Origin: Salinispora arenicola
Lineage (GTDB): Bacteria; Actinomycetota; Actinomycetes; Mycobacteriales; Micromonosporaceae
NCBI RefSeq assembly: GCF_006716065.1
Contig: NZ_VFOL01000001.1
Coordinates: forward strand, 2,046,001-2,110,000
DNA: 64,000 nucleotides
Direction of reading: 5' to 3'
The notes below the pieces were generated by a model. It had not been told where the DNA came from, did no database searches, and saw only the letters and a list, made by a program, of their open reading frames with translations. The position numbers and the translations under genes are program-made. Positions 8,284 to 18,060 of this stretch are shown here, in pieces (the stretch's first letter is position 1; each line of letters begins with the position of its first letter).

Positions 8284-10380
8284 TCAGGCGCTGTCGAGTT
8301 GGTTGAGCAGCCAGGCGTTGATGAACGCCTCCTCCCGCCAGGCGTCGTACCGGCCGCTGGGCCCACCGTGCCCGGCGCCCATCTCAGTTTTGAGCAGGTA
8401 GTCACCCTGCGGCGCGGTGGCCCGCAGTCGCGCGATCCACTTCGCCGGCTCGTGGTAGAGCACACGGGTGTCGTTGAGGCTGGTCACCGCGAGGATCGCC
8501 GGGTAGTCCACGGCCCGTACGTTCTCGTATGGCGTGTACGACTTCATGTACGCGTACACCTCGGGGTCGTCCAGTGGGTTGCCCCACTCCTCCCACTCGG
8601 TGACGGTCAACGGCAGCGATGGGTCGAGGATCGAGGTGAGCGCGTCGACGAAGGGAACCTGCGCGACGATCCCGGCGAAGGCGTCCGGAGCGAGGTTGGT
8701 CACCGCGCCCATCAGCAGCCCACCGGCCGAGGCGCCCCGGGCAACCAGCCGTTCGGTCGCCGTCCAGCCGGCCTTGACCAGGTGCCGCGCACAGGAGACG
8801 AAGTCGGTGAAGGTGTTCTTCTTGGCCAGTAGCTTCCCCTGGTCGTACCAGCGGCGCCCCAGTTCACCGCCGCCGCGGATGTGCGCCACGGCGAAGACGA
8901 CACCCCGGTCCAGCAGGGACAGCCGGGCAACGGAGAACCAGGGGTCCATGCTCGCCTCGTAGGAGCCGTACCCGTAGATGACGCACGGCGCGGAGCCGTC
9001 GCGCGGCGTGCCGGCCCGGCAGACCAGCGAGATCGGCACCCGGGTGCCGTCGTCGGCGAGCGCCCACTCCCGGTGCTGCTCGTAGCCGGCCGGGTCGTAC
9101 GGGCGACCGTCTGGCCCGGGTAGCACCGGCTTCTGCCGGCGTCGGATCATCCGACGGGTGACCAGGTCGTAGTCGTACACCGAGTCCGGGGTGACCAACG
9201 AGGTGTAGCGCAGGCGGAGCTGGGAGGTGCGGTACTCCGGGTTGCTGTCCAGGCCGACGCTGTACAGCGGTTCGGGGAAGTCGATGTCGTGGGGGTCGCC
9301 ACCGCCGACCGGTAGCACCCGCAGCCCGGTCAGCCCGTTGCTGCGTAACGTGACCACCAGATGGTTGTCGAACGCGTCGATCGCCTCCAGGCGGGTGCCC
9401 GGGGAGTGCTCGATGAGTGGCACCCAGTCGCCCGGGGCGTCGGCCGAGGTGTACGCGAGGGCGAAGTCCTCGGCGCCGTCGTTGTGCAGGATCAGGAACC
9501 GGTGGCCGTGGTGCTCGACCGTGTACTCCACGCCCTGACGGCGGGGGGCCACCGGGGCCGGGGCTCCGGTCGGGTTGCCGGCGGGGATGGCCAGGATCTC
9601 ACTGGTCAACTTGCTGTGTATGTCGATGAGTACGAATTTTTCGGAGCGGGTCAGTTCGACCCCGACCCAGAACCGCTCGTCGTCCTCCTGGTGGACCACC
9701 ACGTCCTCGCCGGCCGGAGTGCCCAGTGTGTGCCGCCAGACCCGGTTCGGCCGCCACGCGTCGTCGACGGTGACGTAGAAGAGCACCGAGGCGTCAGCGG
9801 ACCAGGCCGTGCCGTAGAACGTGCCGGGCACCTCGTCGGGCAGCAACTCACCGGTGGTGAGGTCCTTGACCCGTAGGGTGAACCGCTCGTCGCCGGAGAA
9901 GTCGGTCGAGTAGGCCAGCCAGCGCCCGTCCGGGCTCACATCGAACGCCCCGAGCGCGAAGAAGTCGTGTCCCTCAGCGAGGAGGTTGCCGTCGAGCAGC
10001 ACCTCCTCGTCCGTCAGGGGGGTGCCGTCGTCGCTGACCGGGGGGGCGGTTTCACCGTCGTGGACGGCGCGGCGGCACTGCACTCCGTACTGCTGCCCCT
10101 CGACCGTGCGGGTGTAGTACCAGTGGCCACCCTTGCGGGTGGGAACCGACAGGTCGGTTTCCTGGGTCCGCTGGCGGATCTCCTCGAACAGTTGCGCGCG
10201 CAGGTCCGTCAGGTGGGCTGTCCGGGCCTCGGTGTAGGCGTTCTCGGTGGTGAGGTAGGCGATCGTGGCCGGATCGTCCTTGTCGGCGAGCCAGGCGTAC
10301 TCGTCGACGACGGTGTCGCCGTGGTGGGTTCGCTCGGTCGGCATCCGCCTGGCGACGGGCGCTGGGGTCTCGGTGGTCAC
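8284..10380 (-). CDS. ptrB: oligopeptidase B (S9A prolyl-oligopeptidase family)
   Basis: 698-residue cytosolic serine peptidase that cleaves short peptides after basic residues. The N-terminal seven-bladed propeller spans about 70-410. The C-terminal alpha/beta hydrolase domain carries the nucleophile in RGASAGGLLMG (Ser near 551), the Asp in SLNDTRV (near 635) and the His in GAGHGGPSG (near 670). Its length equals the usual 680-710 residues. The start is GTG. A LexA-like box lies about 62-77 nt upstream, shared with the remnant gene transcribed the other way. Confidence 0.9.
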   Translation of the reverse strand: MTTETPAPVARRMPTERTHHGDTVVDEYAWLADKDDPATIAYLTTENAYTEARTAHLTDLRAQLFEEIRQRTQETDLSVPTRKGGHWYYTRTVEGQQYGVQCRRAVHDGETAPPVSDDGTPLTDEEVLLDGNLLAEGHDFFALGAFDVSPDGRWLAYSTDFSGDERFTLRVKDLTTGELLPDEVPGTFYGTAWSADASVLFYVTVDDAWRPNRVWRHTLGTPAGEDVVVHQEDDERFWVGVELTRSEKFVLIDIHSKLTSEILAIPAGNPTGAPAPVAPRRQGVEYTVEHHGHRFLILHNDGAEDFALAYTSADAPGDWVPLIEHSPGTRLEAIDAFDNHLVVTLRSNGLTGLRVLPVGGGDPHDIDFPEPLYSVGLDSNPEYRTSQLRLRYTSLVTPDSVYDYDLVTRRMIRRRQKPVLPGPDGRPYDPAGYEQHREWALADDGTRVPISLVCRAGTPRDGSAPCVIYGYGSYEASMDPWFSVARLSLLDRGVVFAVAHIRGGGELGRRWYDQGKLLAKKNTFTDFVSCARHLVKAGWTATERLVARGASAGGLLMGAVTNLAPDAFAGIVAQVPFVDALTSILDPSLPLTVTEWEEWGNPLDDPEVYAYMKSYTPYENVRAVDYPAILAVTSLNDTRVLYHEPAKWIARLRATAPQGDYLLKTEMGAGHGGPSGRYDAWREEAFINAWLLNQLDSA

Positions 10381-10441
10381 GGCGTCACGTTACCGGCCTG
10401 ACGACCCCGTTACCCCTGATGCAACCCGTATCCCACATTGT

Positions 10442-10457
10442 TCGAACGTGTGTACGA
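10442..10457. promoter_or_regulatory. LexA/SOS-box-like palindrome
   Basis: TCGAAC-GTGT-GTACGA matches the actinobacterial SOS box TCGAAC-N4-GTTCGA at 15 of 16 positions (counting N4 as matches). Its last base is the A of an ATG at 10457 that is in frame with the remnant gene. It also lies in the promoter region of the divergent ptrB gene. Confidence 0.5.
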
Positions 10458-10465
10458 TGACCGGT

Positions 10466-11260
10466 ATGGCAGTGGCAGCGTGGTGCACGAATCGCCCTGG
10501 AATCCTGGCGAGTCGGATTTGGGTCACTCGACCTGTGCGGACCCCGCTGGAGGTGTACGACCTGGTGCAGATGGCGCTCGCGGCCCGCCTTGACCCGGCG
10601 GCGTTCGAGCTGGACCTCCCGGCCGGCGCGGGACCCCGGCCACGGCAGGGGAGCCGGGCCGAGCCGATGGCATGCCACCCGTCAACGACGACGGCGCACG
10701 CCACGACCGGCCCGGCCCAGGCGGGCACCCTTGGTGTTGTACTCGAGGGCGGGCCGGCCGACGTCGTGGAGCGGGCCGACCGGGTGGCCGCACTGTTCGA
10801 CGGCGCCTCGGTGAGTCCTGTTGCACCCCGGTGGTGGCGGCGCCACCCCTTCGGCCCCGGCGACACGGCACTGCGTCTGGAGGTTCCGATCACCGGCCTG
10901 CACGCGGCCGTGTACGCGCTCCGGGACGCCGCCGGTGGGCCGGTACCGGTCCGCGGCTCGGCCGGCCTGGGCGTGGTGCACGCGGCGCTGCCCGGTTCGA
11001 TGGCCACCCAGCGGGTGGCTGCTGTCCTCGCCGCGGTTCGTGGGGTCCTGTTCGCGCGACACGGTCGGTGCGTGGTGCTCTCCGCCCCGGAGCCGGTCCA
11101 CCGGGAGGTTGGCCGGTGGAGCGAGTTGGCCAGCCGGCGGTCAGCCGGCTTCGTTGCGGAGGACCAGGATCGCGATATCGTCCCGGGGCGTCTCGGTGGA
11201 GAAACCGAGCGCGGTCGAGCGCAGCCGCGCGGCCACGACGTCCGCCGAATAGCCGGCTAG
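10466..11260 (+). pseudogene. glcE-like (glycolate oxidase FAD subunit) C-terminal remnant
   Basis: The readable frame carries only the second half of a GlcE-type protein. It has the pattern RPVRTPLEVYDLVQMAL, then GTLGVVLEGGPADVVERADRVAALF, the WWRRHPFGPGD segment, and VRGSAGLGVVHAALPGS near the end. The entire N-terminal FAD-binding domain is missing. The extreme C-terminus runs as ordinary-looking but unrelated sequence 120 bp into the opposite-strand phosphatase gene. The frame stays open upstream without GlcE similarity. I read this as a deletion-truncated pseudogene; a repurposed short protein is possible. No glcD or glcF is near. Confidence 0.6.
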
Positions 11261-13237
11261 CGGGGTCATCGCCTCCCGGAGCCGGTTCACCCCGAACAGT
11301 TCCCGCCCGCGCCGCCGCTCGGTGACCCCGTCGGTATAGAAGATCAGCACGTCGCCGGGAGCCAGGGTGAACTCCGTGGCCGGCGAGGCGATCGAGTCGA
11401 GCAGACCGAGCGCGGTGCCGCCGGTGCCGACGAACCGGGCTTCGCCGGAGGCCGTCAGCAGTACCGGCCGGTCATGCCCGGCAAGGTGCAGCGAGACGTC
11501 GAGCTGGTTACCCGCACCCCGTCCGACCGCGGCGAGGGCCAACGTGCAGTATCGTCCGCCGCCCCGCTCGACCAGCGTCCCGTTCAGCCGGGTGAGCGCC
11601 TCCAGCAGCGGCTTGCCGTCCCCGATCAGCGTCCGGATCACATCTCGGACCAAGCCGGTGAGGGTGGCCGCCTGCACTCCCTTGCCGGAGACGTCACCGA
11701 TCACCACCAACCACCGTCCGTCCGGCAGCGGCAGCACATCGTAGAAGTCACCGCCGACGTCCGCGTCGTCACCGGTCGGGACGTACTCGGCGGCGAAGCC
11801 GATTCCCTCCACCACGGGCAGCGCGGGTGGCAGCAGGGATTGTTGGAGTGCCTGCGCGACCCGGCGGCGCTCCGCGTGAATGCGGGCGTTCTCGATCGCC
11901 AGCGCCGCCCGCCGGGCCACGTCCCCCAGCACGGCGATTTCGTCCGGGTCGTGCCGGTGCCACTGGTGCCGGCCGACCGCGAGGGTGCCGAGCCGTTGGC
12001 CACGGGCGATCAGCGGGACGGCGAACCCTTCGGTCGGGGCACCGAGCGGTAGCTGGGTGCCGTTGCGGGATGCCTCCCGTAGCCGGGCCTGGACCGAATC
12101 CGGCCCGCTCTCCCGGAGCACAGCGTGCAGGTGCGGAAGCATCGACTCGTCCGCATGGCTGGCCGTGGCCAGACGCAGCCGCCCCCACTCGTCGGTGGTG
12201 TGCACCGCGCACCACTGCCCCAGGCGGGGCACCACGAGCTGCGGGATGAGCGCCATCGTCAGCTCGACGTCGAGGGACTGGGCGAGCAACTCACTGGCTT
12301 CGGCGAGGAAGGTCAGCCACGCCCGCCGACGCAGGTCGGCCCGGCGTAGTCGGTCATTCTCCAGGTGCAACGAGAGCCGTTCGGCCATCAACACCGCCAG
12401 CGGCCGGGCGTACGCGGAGGGTGCCGCATCCAGCTCCAGCTCACCGGCGTACGGCCGGTGCACGGTCAGTGGCACCCGCACCAGATCGTTGCCGGCCCGG
12501 GGCTGCCGGCCGTAGCGGGCCAGCACCTGCGGGCCCTGCCCGTCACCCCGATCCAGCCGGAGTACGCCGCCGGCGGCCCCGACCATCTCGGCCACCCGGG
12601 TCAACAGGCTGGTCGCGAAGTCCGGAAGGAAGTCCTCCGCGTACGGGTCGGGCGCGGTCTGCATCAGCTCACTCATCGCCGCGGCGCTTGGCGCGGAGCT
12701 GTCCTCGCGGGGGCGCCGGTCGCCGGTCGCCGCCGTACCCGGCGTGACGGCGACCGGCGATCGGCGGGCGAGGCCGACGGGGCCGGGCCGGTCGAGTCGG
12801 AACCAGACCCCCTTGCCGGTGCGCAGGTACGTGGTGCCCCAACGACTGGAGAAGTGGTCGACCAGCAGCAGGCCCCGGCCACGCTCGGCGACGTCGGTGA
12901 TGTCGCTGCTTTCGTTGCGCACGCCGACGGTCAGCTCCTCGACCGGCCCCCCGGCGAAGTCGGAAACCGTGACGGTGAGCCCGAATCGGTCGGCGACGAC
13001 CTCGATATCCAACTCGGTCCGGGCATGCTCCACCGCATTGGTGGCGAGCTCGGTGGTGAGCAGGAGTGCCTCGTTGGTCAGCTCCGCCAGGTCGGCCTCG
13101 GCGAGGATCGACCGGACGAGCGCGCGGGCGGCGGCCGGCGTTCGGGGGTCGGCGGGGAGTCGGACTCGCCGAATGTGCTCGTCGCGTCGTCCGATCGGCG
13201 CGGGCCCCCTCTCCGCTGACACCCTCGTATCCTCCAT
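11141..13237 (-). CDS. HATPase-GAF-SpoIIE phosphatase (RsbU/RsbW-like fusion)
   Basis: Approximately 698-residue soluble signalling protein. An anti-sigma-type HATPase domain at about 30-150 has TTELATNAVEHA (N box) and a RGRGLLLVDHFS G box. A GAF domain lies at about 310-455. The PP2C/SpoIIE phosphatase at about 480-695 has DADVGGDFYDVL, GDVSGKGVQAA and FYTDGVTERR. It probably both binds and dephosphorylates a STAS-domain antagonist, linking a signal sensed by GAF to a sigma factor. ATG 13237 is chosen; a GTG at 13279 is also possible. It is divergent from the hybrid kinase gene and lies near a STAS gene, making a partner-switching module likely. Confidence 0.85.
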   Translation of the reverse strand: MEDTRVSAERGPAPIGRRDEHIRRVRLPADPRTPAAARALVRSILAEADLAELTNEALLLTTELATNAVEHARTELDIEVVADRFGLTVTVSDFAGGPVEELTVGVRNESSDITDVAERGRGLLLVDHFSSRWGTTYLRTGKGVWFRLDRPGPVGLARRSPVAVTPGTAATGDRRPREDSSAPSAAAMSELMQTAPDPYAEDFLPDFATSLLTRVAEMVGAAGGVLRLDRGDGQGPQVLARYGRQPRAGNDLVRVPLTVHRPYAGELELDAAPSAYARPLAVLMAERLSLHLENDRLRRADLRRRAWLTFLAEASELLAQSLDVELTMALIPQLVVPRLGQWCAVHTTDEWGRLRLATASHADESMLPHLHAVLRESGPDSVQARLREASRNGTQLPLGAPTEGFAVPLIARGQRLGTLAVGRHQWHRHDPDEIAVLGDVARRAALAIENARIHAERRRVAQALQQSLLPPALPVVEGIGFAAEYVPTGDDADVGGDFYDVLPLPDGRWLVVIGDVSGKGVQAATLTGLVRDVIRTLIGDGKPLLEALTRLNGTLVERGGGRYCTLALAAVGRGAGNQLDVSLHLAGHDRPVLLTASGEARFVGTGGTALGLLDSIASPATEFTLAPGDVLIFYTDGVTERRRGRELFGVNRLREAMTPLAGYSADVVAARLRSTALGFSTETPRDDIAILVLRNEAG

Positions 13238-13412
13238 CGCTGGCCCTGCGGGTGCCAAGCGGACGGTGGGGCGGGCCACCGCCGTGGTGCTCGTCGGGGG
13301 CCCCGAGCCGGCGCCAGCTCACGTCGCGTCGGTCTGGCGCAGATCCGGTGGTGGGCACAATAGTGAGATGCCCGGCCCGCCGGCAGCAGGTGGCCCCTGA
13401 CGTGAGCGAGGA

Positions 13413-16400
13413 ATGATGACCACGGCGAAGCCGCCGGTTGCGGAGCTGTCCGCACCGGACCCCGAGGCGGTCCTGATCGAGCTGACCGAGGCGCTACGGC
13501 GTGTTCGCCGCGGCGATCTCAAGGTCCGGCTGCCCCGCCGGCCAGGTCGGGCTGGCGAGGTCGCGGACGCCTTCAACGACGTGGTGTCACTCCAGGAACG
13601 GCAGCACCACGACCTGCGCCGGATCAGCCGGATCGTCGGCCAGGACGGGCGGCTCAACGAACGCCTCGACGGCGAGGGCCTGGACGGTTCCTGGGCGGAG
13701 GGGCAGCGGGCGGTCAACTCGCTCATCGACGACCTCGGGCGCCCGACCATCGAGATCGCCCGAGTCATTGTCGCGGTCGCCGAGGGCGACCTGTCGCAGC
13801 ACATGGCGCTGAAGCTGGACGACCGACCGCTGCGCGGCGAGTACCTGGGCATCGGGCGCAGGGTGAACACGATGGTGGATCAGTTGTCGTCGTTCGCGGA
13901 TGAGGTGACCCGGGTGGCCCGGGAGGTGGGTACCGAGGGGAAGTTGGGTGGTCAGGCCGATGTTCGGGGCGCCGCCGGCACCTGGAAGGACCTCATCGAC
14001 TCGGTGAACACCATGGGGTCGAACCTGACCGCGCAGGTACGTAACATCTCGCAGGTTTCGACGGCGGTGGCGACGGGTGATCTGGGTCAGAAGATCACGG
14101 TGGATGCGCAGGGCGAGATTCTGGAGTTGAAGAACACGGTCAATACGATGGTGGATCAGTTGTCGTCGTTCGCGGATGAGGTGACCCGGGTTGCGCGGGA
14201 GGTGGGTACCGAGGGGAAGTTGGGTGGTCAGGCCCAGGTGAAGGGTGTCTCCGGGACGTGGCGGGACCTCACCGAGAACGTCAACCAGCTGGCCGGCAAC
14301 CTGACCAGCCAGGTTCGTAACATCTCGCAGGTTTCGACGGCGGTGGCGACGGGTGATCTGGGTCAGAAGATCACGGTGGATGCGCAGGGCGAGATTCTGG
14401 AGTTGAAGAACACGGTCAATACGATGGTGGATCAGTTGTCGTCGTTCGCGGATGAGGTGACCCGGGTTGCGCGGGAGGTGGGTACCGAGGGGAAGTTGGG
14501 TGGTCAGGCCCAGGTGAAGGGTGTCTCCGGGACGTGGCGGGACCTCACCGACAACGTCAACTCGATGGCGTCGAATCTGACCTCGCAGGTGCGCAACATC
14601 GCCTCGGTCACGACCGCCGTCGCGCGGGGTGATCTGGGTCAGAAGATCACGGTGGATGCGCAGGGCGAGATTCTGGAATTGAAGAACACCGTCAATACGA
14701 TGGTGGATCAGTTGTCGTCGTTCGCGGATGAGGTGACCCGGGTTGCGCGGGAGGTGGGTACCGAGGGGAAGTTGGGTGGTCAGGCCCAGGTGAGGGGCGT
14801 CGCCGGGACGTGGCGGGACCTCACCGAGAACGTCAACCAGCTCGCCTCCACCCTGACCGTGCAGTTACGCACCATCGCCCAGGTCTCCACGTCGGTGACC
14901 CGCGGCGACCTGACCCAGCGGATCGCGGTCGAGGCTCAGGGTGAGGTCGCCGAATTGACGGACAACATCAACCAGATGATCGTCACCCTCCGAGAGACGA
15001 CCGAGGAGAACGCCGAGCAGGGCTGGCTGGACTCCAATCTGGCCCGCATCGGCGGGCTGCTCCAGGGCCAGCGGGACCTCGGCGAGGTCTGCCGCATGAT
15101 CATGACGGAGGTCACTCCGCTGGTTGACGCACAGCTCGGCGCGTTTTTCCTGGTGGACGACTCCGAGGGCAGCTTCCGACTGCGGCTCGCCGCCTCGTAT
15201 GGGTACGTTGCCCGCGGGCAGGACGTGACGTTCGGGCCCGGTGAGGGCCTGGTCGGCCAGACGGCGCTGTCCCGGCGCACGATTCGGGTCAGCGGAGGGC
15301 CGGACAACCCGCTCCGGCTCCGCTCCGGACTTGCCGACACGGCACCGGCCGACCTGGTGGTGCTGCCGGTCATCTTCGAGGGCGAACTGCTCGGCGTGAT
15401 CGAGTTCGCCAGCATGACGGCCCTCTCCGACCTCTATCTCTCCTTCCTCGAGCGGCTGGTCCTCACCATCGGCGTCGCGGTCAACACCATCCAGGCGAAC
15501 CGGCGTACCGAGGAACTGCTGTCCCAGTCGCAGCGGCTGGCCCACGAGCTGCAGGAGCAGTCGGCCGAACTCCAGCGCACGAACGCGGAACTGGAGGAGA
15601 AGGCGAAGCTGCTCTCCGAGCAGAAGGGCAACATCGAGACCAAGAACCGGGAGGTCGAGCTGGCCCGGCTCGGCCTGGAGGAGACGGCGCAGCAGCTCAC
15701 CCGGGCCTCGGCCTACAAGTCGGAGTTCCTGGCCAACATGAGCCACGAACTGCGTACGCCGCTGAACTCGCTGCTCCTGCTGGCCCGACTGCTCGTCGAG
15801 AACCCGGAGCAGAACCTCAGCCCGAAACAGATCGAGTTCGCCCGGACGATCCACAGCGCCGGAACGGACCTGCTCTCACTGATCGACGACATCCTCGATC
15901 TGTCCAAGATCGAAGCGGGTCGGATGGATGTCGAGCCAACCGGGATCAGGTTTACCGAGATCCGTAGCTATGTCGAGCAGGCCTTCGTGCCGCAGGCGCA
16001 GGAGAAGGGACTGGACTTCGAGGTCCGGGTCAGCCCGGACCTGCCGGAGAAGATCGTCACCGACGCGCAGCGGCTGCAGCAGATCCTGCGGAACCTGATC
16101 TCCAACGCGGTCAAGTTCACCGACGCTGGGGTGGTGCGACTGGCGATCGCCCCGGCGCCGGAGTCGGCTGTCTTCGACGTGCCCGCCCTGACCAACGCGC
16201 GGCAGGTGATCGCATTCACCGTCGCTGACACCGGGATCGGTATCTCCGACGACAAGCTGTCGATCATCTTCGAGGCGTTCCAGCAGGCCGACGGGACGAC
16301 GAGCCGCCGGTACGGCGGGACCGGCCTGGGCCTGTCGATCAGTCGGGATCTGGCCCGGCTGCTGGGCGGCGCGATCGGCGTGTCATCGGCACCCGGGCAG

Positions 16401-16955
16401 GGCTCGACCTTCACCCTCTTCGTACCCGATGTCCTGGCCCCGGACGCGGTCGTGGGGCCGGCACCACCCTCACCCGCCCGGGCTGGTCTCCCGTCGTCGC
16501 TGCTGATGCCTTCGGTGGAGCTGCTGCCCACCGCCGCCGAGGCGGCGGCGACCCGCCAGCTGGCCGGCGCCACCGTGCTGATCGTGGACGACGACGTACG
16601 CACGGTCTTCGCCCTGACCAGCGCGTTGGAGCTGCATGGGATGACCGTGTTGTACGCGGACAACGGGGCTGACGGCGTCCGCCTGCTGGCCGAGCATCCG
16701 GAGGCGGACATCGTATTGATGGATGCCATGATCCCCGATCAGGACGGGTACGAGACGACTCGGCAGATCCGGCGCAACCATCGGTTCGCCGACCTCCCGA
16801 TCGTCTTCCTGACCGCGAAGGCGATGCCCGGTGACCGGGAGTCCGCGCTCGCGGCCGGAGGCAGCGACTACATCACCAAGCCCGTTGACCTGGACGAGTT
16901 GATCGAGCTCATGACGACCTGGATCAGCGGTGGCCGGAGCGAGGAGGGCCTGTGA
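13413..16955 (+). CDS. cytosolic hybrid sensor histidine kinase with tandem HAMP repeats
   Basis: 1180 residues, no membrane segment. A poly-HAMP region at about 60-530 includes four 92-residue blocks (DNA period exactly 276 bp: copies begin at 13863, 14139, 14415, 14691). It resembles group III (Nik1/Os-1-like) kinases. Then come a GAF domain (about 545-690), a coiled coil (700-765), HisKA with His778 in SHELRTP, HATPase_c (N box [12 protein letters not shown] boxes DTGIGIS and [10 protein letters not shown]), and a receiver domain with Asp1104 in LMDAMIP and Lys in TKPVD. The tandem HAMP blocks presumably relay a conformational signal. It overlaps the response regulator by 4 bp, so the two are translationally coupled. 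Confidence 0.9.
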   Translation: MMTTAKPPVAELSAPDPEAVLIELTEALRRVRRGDLKVRLPRRPGRAGEVADAFNDVVSLQERQHHDLRRISRIVGQDGRLNERLDGEGLDGSWAEGQRAVNSLIDDLGRPTIEIARVIVAVAEGDLSQHMALKLDDRPLRGEYLGIGRRVNTMVDQLSSFADEVTRVAREVGTEGKLGGQADVRGAAGTWKDLIDSVNTMGSNLTAQVRNISQVSTAVATGDLGQKITVDAQGEILELKNTVNTMVDQLSSFADEVTRVAREVGTEGKLGGQAQVKGVSGTWRDLTENVNQLAGNLTSQVRNISQVSTAVATGDLGQKITVDAQGEILELKNTVNTMVDQLSSFADEVTRVAREVGTEGKLGGQAQVKGVSGTWRDLTDNVNSMASNLTSQVRNIASVTTAVARGDLGQKITVDAQGEILELKNTVNTMVDQLSSFADEVTRVAREVGTEGKLGGQAQVRGVAGTWRDLTENVNQLASTLTVQLRTIAQVSTSVTRGDLTQRIAVEAQGEVAELTDNINQMIVTLRETTEENAEQGWLDSNLARIGGLLQGQRDLGEVCRMIMTEVTPLVDAQLGAFFLVDDSEGSFRLRLAASYGYVARGQDVTFGPGEGLVGQTALSRRTIRVSGGPDNPLRLRSGLADTAPADLVVLPVIFEGELLGVIEFASMTALSDLYLSFLERLVLTIGVAVNTIQANRRTEELLSQSQRLAHELQEQSAELQRTNAELEEKAKLLSEQKGNIETKNREVELARLGLEETAQQLTRASAYKSEFLANMSHELRTPLNSLLLLARLLVENPEQNLSPKQIEFARTIHSAGTDLLSLIDDILDLSKIEAGRMDVEPTGIRFTEIRSYVEQAFVPQAQEKGLDFEVRVSPDLPEKIVTDAQRLQQILRNLISNAVKFTDAGVVRLAIAPAPESAVFDVPALTNARQVIAFTVADTGIGISDDKLSIIFEAFQQADGTTSRRYGGTGLGLSISRDLARLLGGAIGVSSAPGQGSTFTLFVPDVLAPDAVVGPAPPSPARAGLPSSLLMPSVELLPTAAEAAATRQLAGATVLIVDDDVRTVFALTSALELHGMTVLYADNGADGVRLLAEHPEADIVLMDAMIPDQDGYETTRQIRRNHRFADLPIVFLTAKAMPGDRESALAAGGSDYITKPVDLDELIELMTTWISGGRSEEGL
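13863..14966 (+). repeat. four tandem 276-bp coding repeats (HAMP blocks)
   Basis: Four consecutive 276-bp units inside the kinase gene, with long stretches of identical DNA, for example TGGTGGATCAGTTGTCGTCG in every unit and the GGTGATCTGGGTCAGAAGATC segment in three. The codon choices inside these stretches (TTG, GAT, TCG) are less GC-biased than in the flanking kinase sequence. This suggests copying between units rather than independent divergence. Confidence 0.85.
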
Positions 16956-17509
16956 CACAGATGGCCAAGGCGCTGTTGGTGGATGACCGCCGGGAGAACC
17001 TGACGGCCCTGGAGGCGATCCTCCAGGGGCTCCAGGTCCAGTCGGTGGCGGTGGAGAGCGGCGAGGCGGCGCTGAAGCAGCTCCTCGTTGACGACTTCGC
17101 GGTGATCCTCCTCGATGCCCAGATGCCGGACATGGACGGCTTCGAGACGGCGAGTCACATCAAGCGGCGGGAACGAACCCGGCATGTGCCGATCATCTTC
17201 CTCACCTCCGCCGACCGCGACGCCCAGCTGGCCATGCGCGGGTACGCCGCCGGCGCGGTCGATCACCTCACCAAGCCGTTCGACCCGTGGGTGCTGCGGG
17301 CCAAGGTGTCGGTCTTCGTCGAGCTGTGGGTGAAGACCGGGCAGCTCGCGGCCCAGTCCGAGCTGCTCCAGGAGCGGGAGACCCAGCGACGGCTGTTGAC
17401 CGACGCGGTCGACGAGGCCACGGCCCTGCTTCGCGTCGAGACGAACCCGGAGGCGGTGCACCGCGCCATTGGCCTGCTGGAGCAGGCACGCTGGGGCGGC
17501 ATCAGCTGA
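16952..17509 (+). CDS. response regulator with C-terminal helical extension
   Basis: 185 residues. A receiver domain occupies 1-125: the acidic pair sits in LLVDDRREN, the phospho-acceptor Asp in LLDAQMPDMDG, and the conserved Lys in LTKPFD. About 60 helical, charged residues follow with no DNA-binding domain. The output is therefore likely a protein-protein contact or a phosphorelay intermediate. GTG start inside the kinase stop (GTGA overlap) shows coupling to the hybrid kinase, its probable partner. Confidence 0.85.
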   Translation: MTQMAKALLVDDRRENLTALEAILQGLQVQSVAVESGEAALKQLLVDDFAVILLDAQMPDMDGFETASHIKRRERTRHVPIIFLTSADRDAQLAMRGYAAGAVDHLTKPFDPWVLRAKVSVFVELWVKTGQLAAQSELLQERETQRRLLTDAVDEATALLRVETNPEAVHRAIGLLEQARWGGIS

Positions 17510-17587
17510 GACTGCCGCCGGGCGGGTCGCGGAGACGACGTGCCGGTCAGCCCCGAGCCGACGTGGGGCGGCGACGCCGGGTGCGGG

Positions 17588-17923
17588 TCAGGGTGTCGGG
17601 GACTCGTTGCGAATCATCAGGGCGCTGCGCAGGCCCGTGATGTCGAGGACACGGAGAAGAAACTCGGCCACGTTGGTCAGGACCAGCAGGCTCTGGGAGT
17701 GGCTGGCCTTGCGGCTGAGTACGACCAGCGTGCCCAGGCCCTGCGAGTCGCAGAAGGTGACGGCCGCCAGGTCCAGCACGATCCGCGGGGGCGGGTCGGT
17801 CAGCACCTCGTTGACGACGGTCGATAGCTGGGAGGCCGTCAGCATGTCGATCTCACCGGCGAGGCGAAGGACAACCTCGTCGCCCAACCGGTGTAGCGTG
17901 ATGGACAGTTCGGCACGATCCAC
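17588..17923 (-). CDS. STAS-domain anti-sigma factor antagonist
   Basis: 111 residues covering a single STAS domain (SpoIIAA/RsbV type). DLAAVTFCDSQGLGTLVVLSR near 50-72 contains the Ser (in CDSQGLG) that RsbW-type kinases phosphorylate. It is the natural substrate for the HATPase/SpoIIE fusion encoded 4 kb away on the same strand, although the two genes are separated by the kinase-regulator pair. Function inferred from family and context. Confidence 0.82.
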   Translation of the reverse strand: MDRAELSITLHRLGDEVVLRLAGEIDMLTASQLSTVVNEVLTDPPPRIVLDLAAVTFCDSQGLGTLVVLSRKASHSQSLLVLTNVAEFLLRVLDITGLRSALMIRNESPTP

Positions 17924-18060
17924 CCGGCCAGCCTAGCGCGGCCCCGATCTGCGCACCCGCCGCGACGACAGCCTCGGGCCACCGGCCGGGGTGAGACGGG
18001 TAACCCGGGATCCGGGGTGCCTGCTGGTCCAGCCTTCGACGCTGACACAATGGCGGCATC

